Assembly (NCBI GenBank): GCA_028023455.1
Contig: JAQFVV010000030.1
Coordinates: 4,794,501 to 4,858,500, forward strand
Origin: Epiperipatus broadwayi
Taxonomy: Eukaryota; Onychophora; Udeonychophora; Euonychophora; Peripatidae
Length of the DNA stretch: 64,000 nt
Direction: 5' to 3'
The stretch's first letter is position 1. The number at the start of each line of letters is the position of its first letter. The notes under the pieces are model-generated. The model saw only the letters and a list, made by a program, of their open reading frames with translations, did no database searches and had not been told where the DNA came from. The position numbers were made by a program, and so were the translations under genes. Of this stretch, positions 1-10,520 are shown piece after piece.

Positions 1-266
1 TTACACTGCCTCTTCATGATTTAAATTCCAAACCTGATTTGTTTTTTATACTGTCTTTAGTTTGACAAATGTGAGCAAATGTAGATTTTTCTCTTAAATT
101 TACAGTACTTCTTCTCAAGATTTTTTTCCACATAGCAGTAACATATTGAAACATCATTTGAGCTTCTATGGCTCAGGCAATCAGTTTCTGTTTTATTAAC
201 AGATATTGAAATCTTATGCATATATGTAATAGTTTGAAATTCTGAAGCATTTTCTGACATTAGTTT

Positions 267-715
267 CTATGTAAAACATTTTTCCATTGTGTATTTATAA
301 TAAAGTTTCAGTTCACCTAATAAAATTCTCTTGAACTTGTGATCCATCATTCCATACAATAACAGATCCAATAACACATCACCCAACGCAGTTAAAATTA
401 CATTCTTTTGTAGGTGTTCTGAATACTTGATATCTCTCAAGGTGACTTCCATTCCTACATCTTAGGCATTCCATCTATTTTAGTTGTTGCTAATTGAAAA
501 TGTTCACCTAACTTGTTCTTTAATTCCTCATGTGGAATGTTTTCACGAATTTTGGAGTCTCATAACTGTTTTGTCATCGCAATACATCTTTCCAGGAGAA
601 CAACAAAAATGTAACTACTTTTACTTAGTCGTAACCAATTCTATTAATAAACGTATTTTTCAATGTGTTCAACATAAAGTTTCCAAACCGAAGCATTATT
701 TATATCAAATTTCAT
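267..715 (-). pseudogene. Decayed Ty3/Gypsy gag fragment
   Basis: On the minus strand, starting at the ATG whose complement is at 713-715, broken reading frames spell a protein aligning by eye with the gag at 8024-8560. The shared features are an FDI...W.LY...IE.Y start, a HEELKNKLGEHF block matching YDELKDRLSNYF, and a C-terminal LLLYGMMDHKFKRILLG block matching FLCGMNSDSLRQQLLA. The C-terminal part is still open at 267-452. Gag forms the structural particle of LTR retrotransposons. Several in-frame stops and frame shifts show this copy is dead. No LTR or pol is seen near it, so it is an isolated relic of an element related to, but older than, the copy at 7184-12485. Confidence 0.6.
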
Positions 716-949
716 GGATGTTCCTTATTATAATTCTATGCACAGATTCTTCAATTATCAAAATATTCCACTTGCTTGCACAAGTTGTTCGTCTGAAGTC
801 ATATATATTCCATTCTTCTAATGTTTCTGTGGATTCTTGTAATAAAAACCTGTCAACTGTGTTATTCTACTGTATTTTAGAGATAATCTTTCAATATAGC
901 TGGGTAGCATAAATAACTATTAAATTAAAGACTCAACAAATTGAACTTA

Positions 950-1189
950 ACAACATAAGTTTATTCACTTGTCAATAAATAATTAAAATTACCCCAAATC
1001 CAAAACTCAACCAGACTAGCCAAGAAAATGAAATCAAAAATACAACCAATGGTTTCACGGTTACAAGCAGACTTCTCAAGTGTAAAGAACTACAAAACAG
1101 TACTATATTTATATTAAACATTACTCACAAATACATTTACTTTCTATCCACCCTCAATATTAAAAGAACTTTTAAATAAGTTAATTGCT
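950..1189 (-). mobile_element. 3' untranslated region of PLE lineage 1
   Basis: This stretch recurs at 34960-35218, where it again sits beside the same endonuclease coding sequence. On the minus strand it reads ...CTTGAGAAGTCTGC... then GTGAAACCATTGG, the 'two-step' 3' tail common to the Penelope-like copies in this window. No reading frame crosses it. Confidence 0.6.
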
Positions 1190-1545
1190 TCAGAATAATA
1201 AATTTTCAATAATAAAGATTCTTTTTTCTATTTCATTTCTCTCAAAGAAGACAACCTTAGTTTTATCAAAATTAATAGTATGGCCTATATCTTTTTTATG
1301 GACATACGAAGCTGAATTAAGATATTTATTTCTAATCCTACTTTTGTGTACCTTTATTCTTTCATTCAAGCTCAAACTACTCTGACCTATGTAAACCTTC
1401 TTATAAAAACAAGGGATAATATACATTACACCAGGAATAGTCTTCCTATCAAAAGTTTCCTTTATATTATTTAATAAATTCTTCAAAGTAATACCCCTTT
1501 TCCAAGCAATTTCCTTATTTCCAAACAAATTATTTATTCTTACAT
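1190..1545 (-). pseudogene. PLE lineage 1 GIY-YIG endonuclease, C-terminal fragment
   Basis: About 118 codons are open on the minus strand. The C-terminal half is a GIY-YIG nuclease, which in Penelope-like elements nicks the target to prime reverse transcription. Visible are PGVMYIIPCFYKKVYIGQS, the GIY...YIG signature with V and M for I, then LNERIKVHKSR carrying the catalytic-type arginine, and a later HKKDIGHTINF segment. The upstream part (KEIAWKRGITLKNLL) is the usual PLE linker. Reverse transcriptase is missing, because the upstream flank turns into an inverted copy of the same sequence at 1541-1672. A second copy, decayed and split by a foldback element, lies at 34960-35218 plus 40236-40553. 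Confidence 0.75.
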
Positions 1546-1672
1546 GGTGAAATAAAATATTTTTTATTTTATTTTATTCCTTTGCTATTTAAATTGTCTT
1601 CTTATAAAATTGTATGTAAGAATAATAATTTATTTGGAAATAATAAAATTGCTTGGAAAAGGGGTATTGATT
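1541..1672. repeat. Inverted stub of PLE lineage 1
   Basis: The segment around 1608-1670 (GTAAGAATAATAATTTATTTGG then AATTGCTTGGAAAAGGGG) is the reverse complement of 1485-1545. The PLE fragment therefore turns back on itself across an AT-rich spacer, the same palindromic habit seen at 41838-43120. Confidence 0.65.
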
Positions 1673-1819
1673 AATATCTATTAAAACATAGTCTCTCAAC
1701 ACATTTAGAATAGATCCTATTTTTTATTTTAATTTAATTTGAACTTCTAAGAATATTAACCTAATCTTTTTAACTACCTGCATCTATTAAAAGGTTATAT
1801 AATGTCTTCTCATATATAT

Positions 1820-2250
1820 TGATTTTATTCAAATGGAAGTCAATCTCCAATAATGCACTATTTCTTAAATATTATAAACCTCTGCGCACTCTCCCGCTGG
1901 TAAGAATCTTAAAAACTTAAGTGAGTCATATAAGTTTAGAGCATATATTCTATATACACCAACTCTTACAGACCATGCTTAAATTAGGGCTTGAGTCTAT
2001 TGTGAACCTGATGTTATAATCCAATATTCAATTGTACAAATATATTTAACCCATAACATCAGGCACACAATAGACTCAAGCCCTGATTTAAGCTTGGTCT
2101 GTAAGAGTTGGTGTATGTAAAATGTATGCTCTAAACTTAAGTGATTCACTTAAATTTTAAAATTCTTACTGGTGGGAGAGTGCGCAGAGATTTGTAATAT
2201 TTAAGAGATAGCGCATTATTGGATATTGACTTCTGTTTGAATAATTTCAA
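1820..2250. repeat. 430-bp foldback element
   Basis: Two arms of about 190-200 bp pair almost fully around a short spacer near 2018-2050. Matching landmarks are CTCTGCGCACTCTCCCGCTG with CAGTGGGAGAGTGCGCAGAG-like text (2170s), and ACCAACTCTTACAGACCATG with GGTCTGTAAGAGTTGGTG (2095-2115). There is no coding capacity. I see no clear target duplication. It could be a foldback MITE or a palindromic retroposon. Confidence 0.75.
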
Positions 2251-2299
2251 AGTTTTCAGCACTTTATAATAATAGGTTTACATGTATATTGATTCCTAA

Positions 2300-2670
2300 T
2301 TCTATCCTGCCAAAGGCAACAGTCTATAGTAATTTCATATACTTACCTATAAGGTTCCTCCTGATTACTCCACTAATCAATTTTGCTCTTAGGAAAAAGT
2401 GGAGAAATCAGGAAGAACGTCATAGATAAGTATATGAAATTTCTACTGACTGTTGCATTTGGCAGGATGGCTCAGTTGGTTAGAGTGATACCTTAAAAAT
2501 TCAATACTAAAGAATCTTTAAGAGTTCAAAATTGAATCACATCTAGTACTGTCACTGGTCAGGCCAGCAACGCCTGAAGAAGAAGGGAGAATAATAATTC
2601 TCGAAACGTTGTACATATATTAACCTGTTTGATGTGTATGTATTTGGAATATTTAAATAAAGTTAAATTT
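2300..2670 (+). mobile_element. tRNA-derived SINE (family C) with inverted second head
   Basis: At 2463 the text GGATGGCTCAGTTGGTTAGAG matches a tRNA D-arm/A box, and GAGTTCAAAATTGAATC near 2521 is a degraded B box. A tail with CCTGAAGAAG and TCGAAACGTTG follows, ending in AT-rich sequence. The 165 bp before the head (2305-2470) form a palindrome that contains the head's first bases in inverse. Other copies are at 56480-56745 and 59585-59850, and each also has an inverted head. SINEs have no protein and borrow LINE or PLE machinery through their tail. Confidence 0.7.
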
Positions 2671-3059
2671 TTCTAAAGACATTCAATACTCATATTAGAT
2701 GATAGAATATAAAAATATATAATTACTGAATCAACTTGTATATTTCACTTATATTTTGCAAACATAAATGATCAAAATTAATGCAACAGTTGTTTCCTAT
2801 ACTTTTAGTTTTTCAACTAATATTTTGGTTTTTTACAATGTTGTTTTGGTCTTTGCTCTCACACACATGAAAACTGTATTCTGCATTTAGAAGTACAACT
2901 TAGGCAATAGTAACAGAAATGTCATAATTTTTTCATATAGTAGATATAAATTTATCAATTCCAGATAAAGAATATTAATTATTTTTGTAATTAGGATACT
3001 AATATTTTTATGTTATTTCTTTATTTTCTTTCTTACAAATATCATCAGTTAACTTCTTA
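2671..3059. other. AT-rich spacer, no feature seen
   Basis: No coding frame, repeat or structured element was recognised between the SINE and the PLE copies. Confidence 0.5.
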
Positions 3060-3960
3060 TACATTGTTACTACACATCCCATCATGATTATTCCATGCAC
3101 CTTAAACCAATTGAAGTCCATGGTTTTATGCATCCAGAATTGACTATACCACATTCCACAAACTATCTGACTCTCATCATTTCTATTTCAAAATTACTCC
3201 CTCTGTAAATATGAATCCACCTGAAAAGTTAACATAGAATTATATATCAAAGTTTTTTCTTCCGTTGGATTTAAATGTTGCCCTTCTAAATAAGAAATTT
3301 TACAGTAATCTTAATTCTCCCCCCCTCCCCACTCTGATGACAGGCCATGGTTGCTTCTACCATATATCGTACAGTCACCAAAACACTCAATAAAATATTT
3401 CCCCCTATTTGCCACCTCACTTTTCACACACCCCTTCTGCCAATAGACTCTTGAGCAACTAAAAGGACAGACTTGAACCTGATTTCACCCTTTGCATGGT
3501 ATATAGAATCCAATGCTCCCTGACAAGTACGGAAATAGTGGGGTTTTTTGTCCACGAGTGTTGCAGTTCCAATATGCATACAAAAAAGCCACAGCCAAGC
3601 CAGAGTGTAGCTCAGTCTCTTTTTCGAACATCAGAAATCCACAGGACATCTCTTCATTCCATTCTCAGCAGCCATTCAATATACTGAGAGATACGATTTC
3701 AGGTAGAAGATCAGGGAATCATACTATTAGCTAATTCTGCACAATCCAGCAACTGTAAAGATTCATCCTTTCCCCTCTCCAGAAAATGAATTCTCTAATT
3801 CTAACAACCCGTTTCTTTTCCATTATCTTATAATATTCTCCAGCTGTGAATATGAGAGCAGTAAATGAAGCTCTTGAAAGCACTTAGATTTATTTTTATT
3901 TTTTTGAATTCATAAACTTCTCTTCAGCTGCATCTTACATTTCATAGAGGTGCAATTATT
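3060..3960 (+). pseudogene. PLE lineage 2, copy 1 (decayed 3' half)
   Basis: This block repeats the sequence of 4960-5900 at a spacing of about 1.9 kb. Both contain CATCCAGAATTGACTATACC, a stretch over the RT thumb region, the relics of the GIY-YIG domain (VYRIQCS...), and the same tail ending in GAATTC-TAAACTTCTCTTCAGC. Its frames are broken throughout. It lies head-to-tail immediately before copy 2, the tandem arrangement known for Penelope-like elements. Confidence 0.65.
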
Positions 3961-5900
3961 TCTTTACATATAGAAGGAATTGTAAACCAATCATGAACCT
4001 TGAACTATCTTTCCAGTCAATGATCCAATGCCTGGAATTCTTTCAATCATGTCTTCGACTCAAGATCACCCCCAATTGCTGTCACTGAAAATTAATACCT
4101 CTATATTTAATCATGAAAGAATTAAACCTCAACTTGAAATGCAGCTGCTTAAAACAGTTATAAGGGGTCTCAAGTGAGCCCTTAACAAAATATCTTCTAA
4201 ATTAAAAAAGAAATTTGCCCTTAACAAAATATCTTCTAAATTAAAAAAGAAATTTCTCCACAAGATCAAGTTTTTTGCTCACAAATAGGGTGTTCCTCTT
4301 CTCCATGAGCAAAATTAAAAAAGCATTTGTTAATCTTTCTTCCAACCACCACCATCTGTCAAAACTATATTAGAATCAAGATATGTTGGCAGCCGCTTGG
4401 GGTTCCCATTATTTTAAAACAGCCAAAATGAGAAACCAATGACTGATTTATCATTTAGAATTTGGTAACTATACCATTAAGTCTTTCTTTGACTTCATAG
4501 CCATTACCAAGCATACCAAAATCAACTCATCATTCAAAATAGCTTCACTGGATTTCACAGAACTCTATGGTTCTATCAACAGGATACTATCTATTAATAT
4601 AATCAAAAGCAAATTAGACAAAACTATTCTCAACCTTGTACAGACTTTATTACAGCATTCCTCTCCTAGCTTAACAGCAACATCATAGCTGCATTTAATG
4701 GTCAATATTACAAAATGTCTGATAGTTGGCCCATGTGTCTCCCTCAGTGGAGTCATCCCCAGCTTATACCTCAACCATTTTGAAAAAATAGTCATCCTAC
4801 CATATATTGAATGCACACCAGGCCTTATATACACATGCTATGTGGATGACATCTTCATCACAGGGCCAGAATCGGCTATTCAATATATCAAAATCTCCAA
4901 AGCCAGTCAGCGCTACGACTCACAGTGGAATGGGAAACACATCAATATCTTAAATACCTAAATTTACTAATACACCATGACACATCCCACCTTGATTATT
5001 ACATGTACATTAAACCAGTAAACACCCACAGTTTTATGCATCCAGAATTGACTATACCACATTCTCACAAACTAGCCAACTTCTCATCATTTTTATTTCA
5101 AAATTATGGCCTATATAAATATGAGTCCACCAAAAAAGCTAACATAGAATCATATATCAATATCAAAGATCTCTCTTCTATTGGATTTAGACATTGCTTT
5201 CTAAATAAGAAAATAAAGCAATTTTACAGTAAGCTTAATTCTAACCCTCACTCTTCTGATGACAGGCCATGATTGCTTATATTATACATTCCTACAATCA
5301 CAAAACAAAATATTTGTTCTCTCTTACTGCATTATTTGCACACACCCCTTCTACCAACAGATTCTTGAACAACTCAAAGGACAGACTTGCACCTTATCTC
5401 ATCCCTTGTACAGTATATAGAATCCAATATCCCCAGATAGGATGTAAATCTATTTATTGTGGGGAATCCTGGACATAATAACCACATGAGTGTTGCAGCA
5501 CCAGTATGTATATGAAAGAGCCACAGCCAAGTCAGTGTAGCTCAGTCTTTTTCAAGCATCAGAAATCCACAGGATATCTTTTCATCCTATCCTCAGCAGC
5601 CATTCATTATATTGAAAGAGACAACTCCAAGTAAAAGATCAGGGAGCCATACTTTATAGCTAACTCTGCACACTTCAACCATAAAGATTCATCCTTCCCC
5701 CTTTCCAGAAAATGGACTCTCTGATTCTAACAACACACTTCTACTGTACATAAATTTAAATATCCTCTGTTATACATTTATAAACTTGCACATCTTTTCC
5801 ACCACCTTATAATATTTTCCAGCTATGAATACAAGAACAGTAGAATAAGCTCTCGAAAGCCTTAGTTGTGTTTGTGTTTGTTTTTTTTGAATTCGTAAAC
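3961..5900 (+). pseudogene. PLE lineage 2, copy 2 (RT plus endonuclease relic)
   Basis: This is the longest copy of this lineage. An N-terminal PLE region reads in broken frames at about 3990-4430. The reverse transcriptase follows: LDFTELYGSIN near 4550 corresponds to motif A, SLSGVIPSLYLNHFE near 4738-4790 to the conserved 'PLSG' box, and YVDDIFI at 4839-4859 is the catalytic motif with both aspartates kept. The thumb continues to 5272 after a frame change. From 5345 the linker RFLNNSKDRLAPYLIPC leads into a GIY-YIG start (VYRIQYPQIGCKSIYCGES), which stops soon after. PLE RT plus GIY-YIG nuclease copies RNA at a nicked chromosome. Multiple stops and frameshifts show it is inactive. Confidence 0.75.
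4178..4255. repeat. 39-bp tandem duplication
   Basis: Two identical 39-bp units beginning GCCCTTAACAAAATATCTTC lie back to back inside the N-terminal region of PLE copy 2. The duplication keeps the frame (13 codons), but the surrounding frame is already broken. Confidence 0.9.
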
Positions 5901-6039
5901 TTCTCTTCAGCTGTGTCTTAGTGCACTATTTATGATTTATTACTCATAATTATAAATATTCATAAATATTATTGTATATAATCATAATAAAATGATTATC
6001 ACATTTATTAATTATCTCTCTATATATTTCTTTTTTTAG

Positions 6040-6832
6040 ATATAGACCAACTTTTCGAAAAACTCATTGTAAATCATCTTTGTATTCAAAATATTCTACG
6101 TCAGATCTGGCATTAGCAGAAAGATTAAAAGAGCATTTGACTCTATTAAGCAAGTGTACTAATTTTAATTCAGGAGAATCGTATCAATCTGATTTAAAAA
6201 AGAATGTAAGCGAAAATGAATCTGAATCAAGACTGTTGACCAATCCAGAAAGAAAGTCATTCGCACATTTAAATAAAACTCATCCTTCTTCTCTTGTTAT
6301 TAAAATGCCATATGCCTTTACTGAACCATTGTCAAATTGCACGGAGAATCTAAAACTTCATAGAAAAAATTTTGCATGGAAAGACATCAATGCTAACAGC
6401 TTACTTACTAAAACAGATAAAACAATATTGGACAGAGTTCTAAAAATGGAGCAGCTAGAACAAGAAGATGAGGATTCTAATGATGATAAGATAAAAATTA
6501 TTGTAGCAGTTAGAACAGATTTTAAAAATTCATCAAATGCTTTAAACAAGATAAAACTTTGCAAATTTTGTCGTCGACCAACATGTGAAAATACTTGTTA
6601 TGAAACTTTTAAGCGTAGACCTTGGTCTGATCATTCTAAATGTAAAAAACACTTCGAAGAGAAATCACTTTGCATTAACTGTAAATGTAAAAATGTCAAA
6701 GATGTCCCATGCCCTGTTTGTGCAAGCAAGGCTACTTCACAAAAAGTTTCAAACACATCAAAGAAATGTAAAACAAAATATACAAAACATCACACAGATG
6801 GCTGGGTAAAAAATTTAGATTTACATTTGTAA
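6040..6832 (+). CDS. Terminal exon of an unidentified host gene, cysteine-rich C-terminus
   Basis: A polypyrimidine tract and TTTTTTTAG at 6031-6039 look like a 3' splice site. After it the frame is open from 6041 to the TAA at 6830-6832, about 263 codons, which is exceptional for this AT-rich DNA. The frame enters at phase 1 with no good ATG, so upstream exons must lie outside or be unrecognised. The first ~150 residues are hydrophilic and acidic or serine-rich (EDEDSNDDK near the middle). The last third has a dense Cys pattern: CKFCRRPTCENTCYETF, then a HSKCKKHF segment, CINCKCK and CPVCASK, plausibly one or two zinc-binding modules. It ends in DGWVKNLDLHL. There is no resemblance to the retroelement proteins around it. 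I do not recognise the family. Single polyA-bearing exon and clean frame argue for a real gene; a recent processed copy is an alternative. Confidence 0.55.
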
Positions 6833-6878
6833 TAATCTTTAAAGTAAATTGAATTTATCTTATGTGTGTATATTTATA

Positions 6879-6900
6879 AATAAAATCTTACTGCAATAAA
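6879..6900 (+). promoter_or_regulatory. Two AATAAA polyadenylation signals
   Basis: AATAAA occurs at 6879-6884 and 6895-6900, 47 to 68 bp after the stop codon of the preceding exon. This is the expected place for 3' end formation. Confidence 0.5.
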
Positions 6901-7178
6901 AAAACTTACCGTGCATGTGTGAACTCTGATTCTAGATAACAAAATGCTATGCATTAACTTTGTGAAGTCATATATGAAAATATTTTTAAACAATGGACAT
7001 TAAATATTTAAAAATAATTTTAAAAAAAATTATGTAATAATATTTTTTTATTTTTAGGCTTTGTATCAGAGTCGTTTGTCAGCTGGAATTTTTGTTTGTG
7101 CCGGTTGAACTTCAGAAATTTTTTCATATCATAGGCAAACTTAGAATTTTATTTAAGATCTGCCATTGATTGGCAAAT

Positions 7179-7183
7179 AGTAT
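7179..7183. repeat. Left target-site duplication AGTAT
   Basis: AGTAT directly before the 5' LTR, repeated at 12486-12490 directly after the 3' LTR. Confidence 0.9.
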
Positions 7184-7895
7184 TGCTATGTGTGTGTGTA
7201 TTCACATATACACGCAATAATAATAACTCTATTAACTCCATGTATGTGTGTGCATTAACAGACACACGCAATAATAATGTAACTATTACAAATGAATACA
7301 AGTATGTGTGTGTATGCTTATTAACAGATACACGCAATAATAATATAACTATTACAAATATTCAAGTATGTGTGTGTATGCTAAAAGCATCACTATAACG
7401 ATTAAGGTTGGTCAGAGATAACCAAACTGACCACTTTGTACCTCATGTCATGGGATGACCAATGGAAATAGAGAGTGTTACATCCAGGACGGCAGGAACA
7501 AACAAGGTCAGACTTGCTAGGTGAAGTAGAGGGATGGATGCATTTTCCTGAGTGCACGGACCCTACTTCACTTTCAGCTCATCTTGCGGAGAGGTCTACC
7601 TCCAAACGTACTAAGGTAGACCTAGGGACCATTACAGGTCGTATAGACTTTATTATTATTTATTGTAAGCCTGCAGGCCTGTAAGACTAGAGTTGTATAA
7701 TAATTTATTAGTCAGTTTATCTTTGTAATAATTGTATTATATATTGATCCTTGTATATGTATTTATGTATATAAACCTATTAACTCCACTACCGTGTTCG
7801 TGTGTTTTATTATATAATTACTTGTCGCTGTTGAGTGCGATAAATCTCACTCGAACCTCGACCATATATATATCCGACTAGTACTGGATATTGCA
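7184..7895 (+). repeat. 5' LTR
   Basis: 712 bp, TGCTATG...ATATTGCA. The first 200 bp contain imperfect internal repeats of the type ACACGCAATAATAAT with TATGTGTGTGTATGC. A TATA-like TATATAAACC lies near 7768, where a promoter would be expected. The short frames crossing this LTR repeat in the 3' LTR and are not genes. Confidence 0.93.
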
Positions 7896-7896
7896 C

Positions 7897-7913
7897 TGGC
7901 ACAGTCATAACAG
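7897..7913 (+). promoter_or_regulatory. Primer binding site
   Basis: TGGCACAGTCATAACAG starts one base after the 5' LTR. The TGG pairs with the CCA end of a tRNA. I cannot assign the tRNA from memory. Confidence 0.6.
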
Positions 7914-8023
7914 TTCAATTTGAACCCTAGCAGTCTGCTGACAACCAAATAAGTCAGGCAGAATTATTAAAGTAGCGAACGAACCTACGGTATTAAACGA
8001 GTTAGTTATATAAATTGCTTAAA

Positions 8024-8560
8024 ATGCAATCGACAATATCCGAGTTTGACATCAGAGAGGCAAATGAGTGGCCCCTGTACATTCAACAGATTGAAAATTA
8101 CTGTTTTATTAACAGAGTAGAGGAAGATGCGTATAAAACAGCGACATTATTATGTTTTGCAGGAAAAGGGGTCATACAAATAGCTAACAGATTAGCAGAA
8201 CCCAACACTCCTGAAAAATTAACCTACGATGAGTTAAAAGATCGTTTGTCAAATTATTTTAATCCTCGCCCGTCTAGGCACATCGCCAGACTTCATTTTC
8301 GAAATCACCATCAAGGCAGAAATGAAAATATGCAGGATTACGACTCAGCCCTATGCGAACTCACAAAAAACTGCTGTTATGATTCATATTTAGAAGAAGT
8401 GCTACTGGAACAATTCCTATGTGGAATGAATAGCGACAGTTTGAGGCAGCAGTTACTGGCTGATAAAGACATAAACTATCGTGAAGCTATCAAATACAAT
8501 ATCGCTCACGAAATAGTGGTGGAGCAAGCAAAAGAATTTGCTTTGAAAAAAAGGCGTTGA
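8024..8560 (+). pseudogene. Gypsy gag, frameshifted before its zinc knuckles
   Basis: The ATG at 8024 is the first in a frame running to a TGA-TAG pair at 8558-8563. The product is a typical Gypsy gag capsid: FDIREANEWPLYIQQIENY at the start, then YDELKDRLSNYFNPRP and FLCGMNSDSLRQQLLA. Capsid assembles the particle that carries the element RNA. The nucleocapsid part lies downstream in another frame (8592-8757), so one or more small indels after the poly-A run at 8549 separate capsid from it. A homologous, more decayed fragment is at 267-715. Confidence 0.85.
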
Positions 8561-8591
8561 TAGCAATCAAACAGGAATATTTGGTGTTGAA

Positions 8592-8757
8592 AAACTCAAC
8601 AAAGGTCTTCCAATAACAAAACTATTACACAGACAAATAAAAGTTGGACAAAGTGCTATTGTTGTGGAAAACTAGGTCATATAGCTAGAGATTGCTATTT
8701 CAAATACGATCGATGTAGACTGTGTAAAAAAATAGGTCACATGGCAAGAATGTGTGA
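8592..8757 (+). pseudogene. Nucleocapsid zinc knuckles
   Basis: Two CCHC boxes lie in one frame: CYCCGKLGHIARDC and CRLCKKIGHMARMC, both C-x2-C-x4-H-x4-C. Such knuckles bind the element RNA. The frame runs directly into protease at 8758, so gag and pol were probably one frame here. Confidence 0.85.
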
Positions 8758-10024
8758 AAATAGAACAGTTGACCAAGTTAAAGGAAATAATATAAAAAGT
8801 ATAAATAATACCAAATATAATATTGTTATAAATAACACGGTTATAAATCAAGCACAGAAATTTATTACTACTGTGAAAGTTTACGGAAAACCTTTGTCGA
8901 TGGAAATAGACAGTGGTAGCGGCATTTCTTTAATATCCAAAGCCGACTGGAATTCAATCAGGGCGGAAATAAGAGAGCCCCCTAGGCTTAGCAATACTAA
9001 GCTTAGAGCATTGGACATAAATGGTAAAGAAATAAAAATTAAGGGTGTAGTCCAAGCTCAAATTACGAGTAGTAAAGGCAACATTTCAATCTTGCCAGGA
9101 TCGATTAAAACTAAACCTGTGTCACTGGAAATGTCACCAGAGGCTGTGCCAATAATTTGCAGACCTCGGAAGGTCCCCTTCGCACAGAAAGAAAAAGTAG
9201 CGAAAGAGATAAATGAGTTAGTGAAGAACGGCATTCTAGAACCGACAGAGGAGACAGAGTGGGCGACTCTGTTGGTCGTTATCACCAAACCTAATGGACA
9301 GATATGCTTGTGCAGCGATTATTGCATAACTGTCAACAAATCTCTAAATAAACATGCCTACCCCGTTCCAAACTCCAGAGAAATATTAGCATCACTGCAA
9401 AAATCAAAATATTTTGCTAAATTAGATTTAGATGCGGCCTTCCATCAAATTCCAGTAACAAATAAGGCTGCCAAAATTCTAACACTGACTACTCATGTGG
9501 GTCTATTCAAATGCAAACACCTCCCATTTGGCATAGTATCCACTCCCAGTATATTCCAAGCAAAAATTGAAACTCTGCTTACTGGATGCGAGGGCGTTAT
9601 CCCTTATTTTGACAACATATTAATTACGGCAAGATCAGAAAATGAATTGTATAGTTGTCTAACTACTGTCTGTCAAAGGCTAGAAGAGTTTGGAGCGAAA
9701 TTAAACACTGAAAAATGTATATGGAAGGCCACTGAATTAAAGTTTTTAAGGCACATAGTCTCTAGCTCTGGGACAAGGCCATCTCCCGAAAAGGCCAAAG
9801 CAGTGTCAGAAGCTAGAAAGCCTAGTAACGTAAAACAATTGCAGGCTTTTTTGGGTTTGGTAAACTATTTTGAGAACTTCCTAGAGGGCAAAGCTCACAT
9901 AGCCAAACCATTATACGAGCTACTGAAAAAGAATCAGAAAATGGAAATGGGAAGCAACACAAGAAAAGGCTTTTCAAAATACCAAAGCTTTACTTGTATC
10001 AAACAAATTACTGGTGCACTATAA
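8741..10024 (+). pseudogene. Gypsy pol: protease and reverse transcriptase with mutated active site
   Basis: This is the longest open frame of the element (427 codons from the ATG at 8741, which is internal to the second zinc knuckle). The aspartic protease signature is MEIDSGSGISLI near residue 58. Reverse transcriptase follows: the NGILEPTEETEWATLLVVI entry segment, FAKLDLDAAFHQIPV for motif A with its aspartate, LPFGIVSTPSIFQ for motif B, and the catalytic box at 9605-9625, which reads YFDNILI. Active enzymes have YxDD, so the second aspartate is replaced by asparagine at 9614-9616. That residue binds the catalytic metal, so DNA synthesis should be lost. The thumb motif FLGLVNYFENFL is near the end. 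The frame closes at 10024 where RNase H should begin. Confidence 0.9.
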
Positions 10025-10480
10025 TAGTGATCTTGAGATAACACTAACGACTGATGCATCAGAATATGGAGTGGGGGCAGTAATATGTCATATCTGGGGA
10101 ACGTCCCATAACATACGCGTCACGCACTTTGTCCAAAGCTGAAAAAAATTATAGTCAGCTGGACAAGGAAGCACTAGCTATAGTATTTGGAATTCGTAAA
10201 TTCCACCAGTATCTATACGGTCATTATTTCAGGATCATGACAGACCACAAACCACTTCTGGGAATTTTAGGCGTCAAACAAATTCTGGAACACCTCAGCC
10301 CATGAATGTTGAGATGGATTAACATACTCACCGGGTATGATCTGGAATGTAGAAAGGGAAAGAATATTGGTCACGCCGATGCGCTATCCCGAATGCCTGA
10401 CAACTCAGAGAATACAACAAGCGAAATAGAAATCAATTACATTGACGCGCTTCAAGCCAGACTCTTAATAGCCAAAAAGT
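10019..10480 (+). pseudogene. Gypsy RNase H domain, frame-broken
   Basis: Broken frames encode TTDASEYGVGAV (the first catalytic aspartate), KAEKNYSQLDKEALAIVFG (catalytic glutamate) and MTDHKPLLGIL (second aspartate). GKNIGHADALSRMPD marks the end of the domain. RNase H removes the RNA strand after copying. At least one frameshift near 10095 and a TGA in the LSP-MLRW segment (near 10303) interrupt it. Confidence 0.85.
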
Positions 10481-10520
10481 AGCAACATGGACTAATGAAG
10501 ATGCTGGCTACAAATGGCTG

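Noticed and set aside
484-912. 142-aa plus-strand frame
   Set aside because: It is antisense to the decayed gag at 267-715 and has no known motif.
3496-3734. 63-73 aa frames as genes
   Set aside because: They read the decayed endonuclease region of PLE copy 1 in the wrong frames.
7149-7398. Short frames over the 5' LTR (and 11723-11999 over the 3' LTR)
   Set aside because: They read CA/TG-rich LTR repeats and recur in both LTRs. Not genes.
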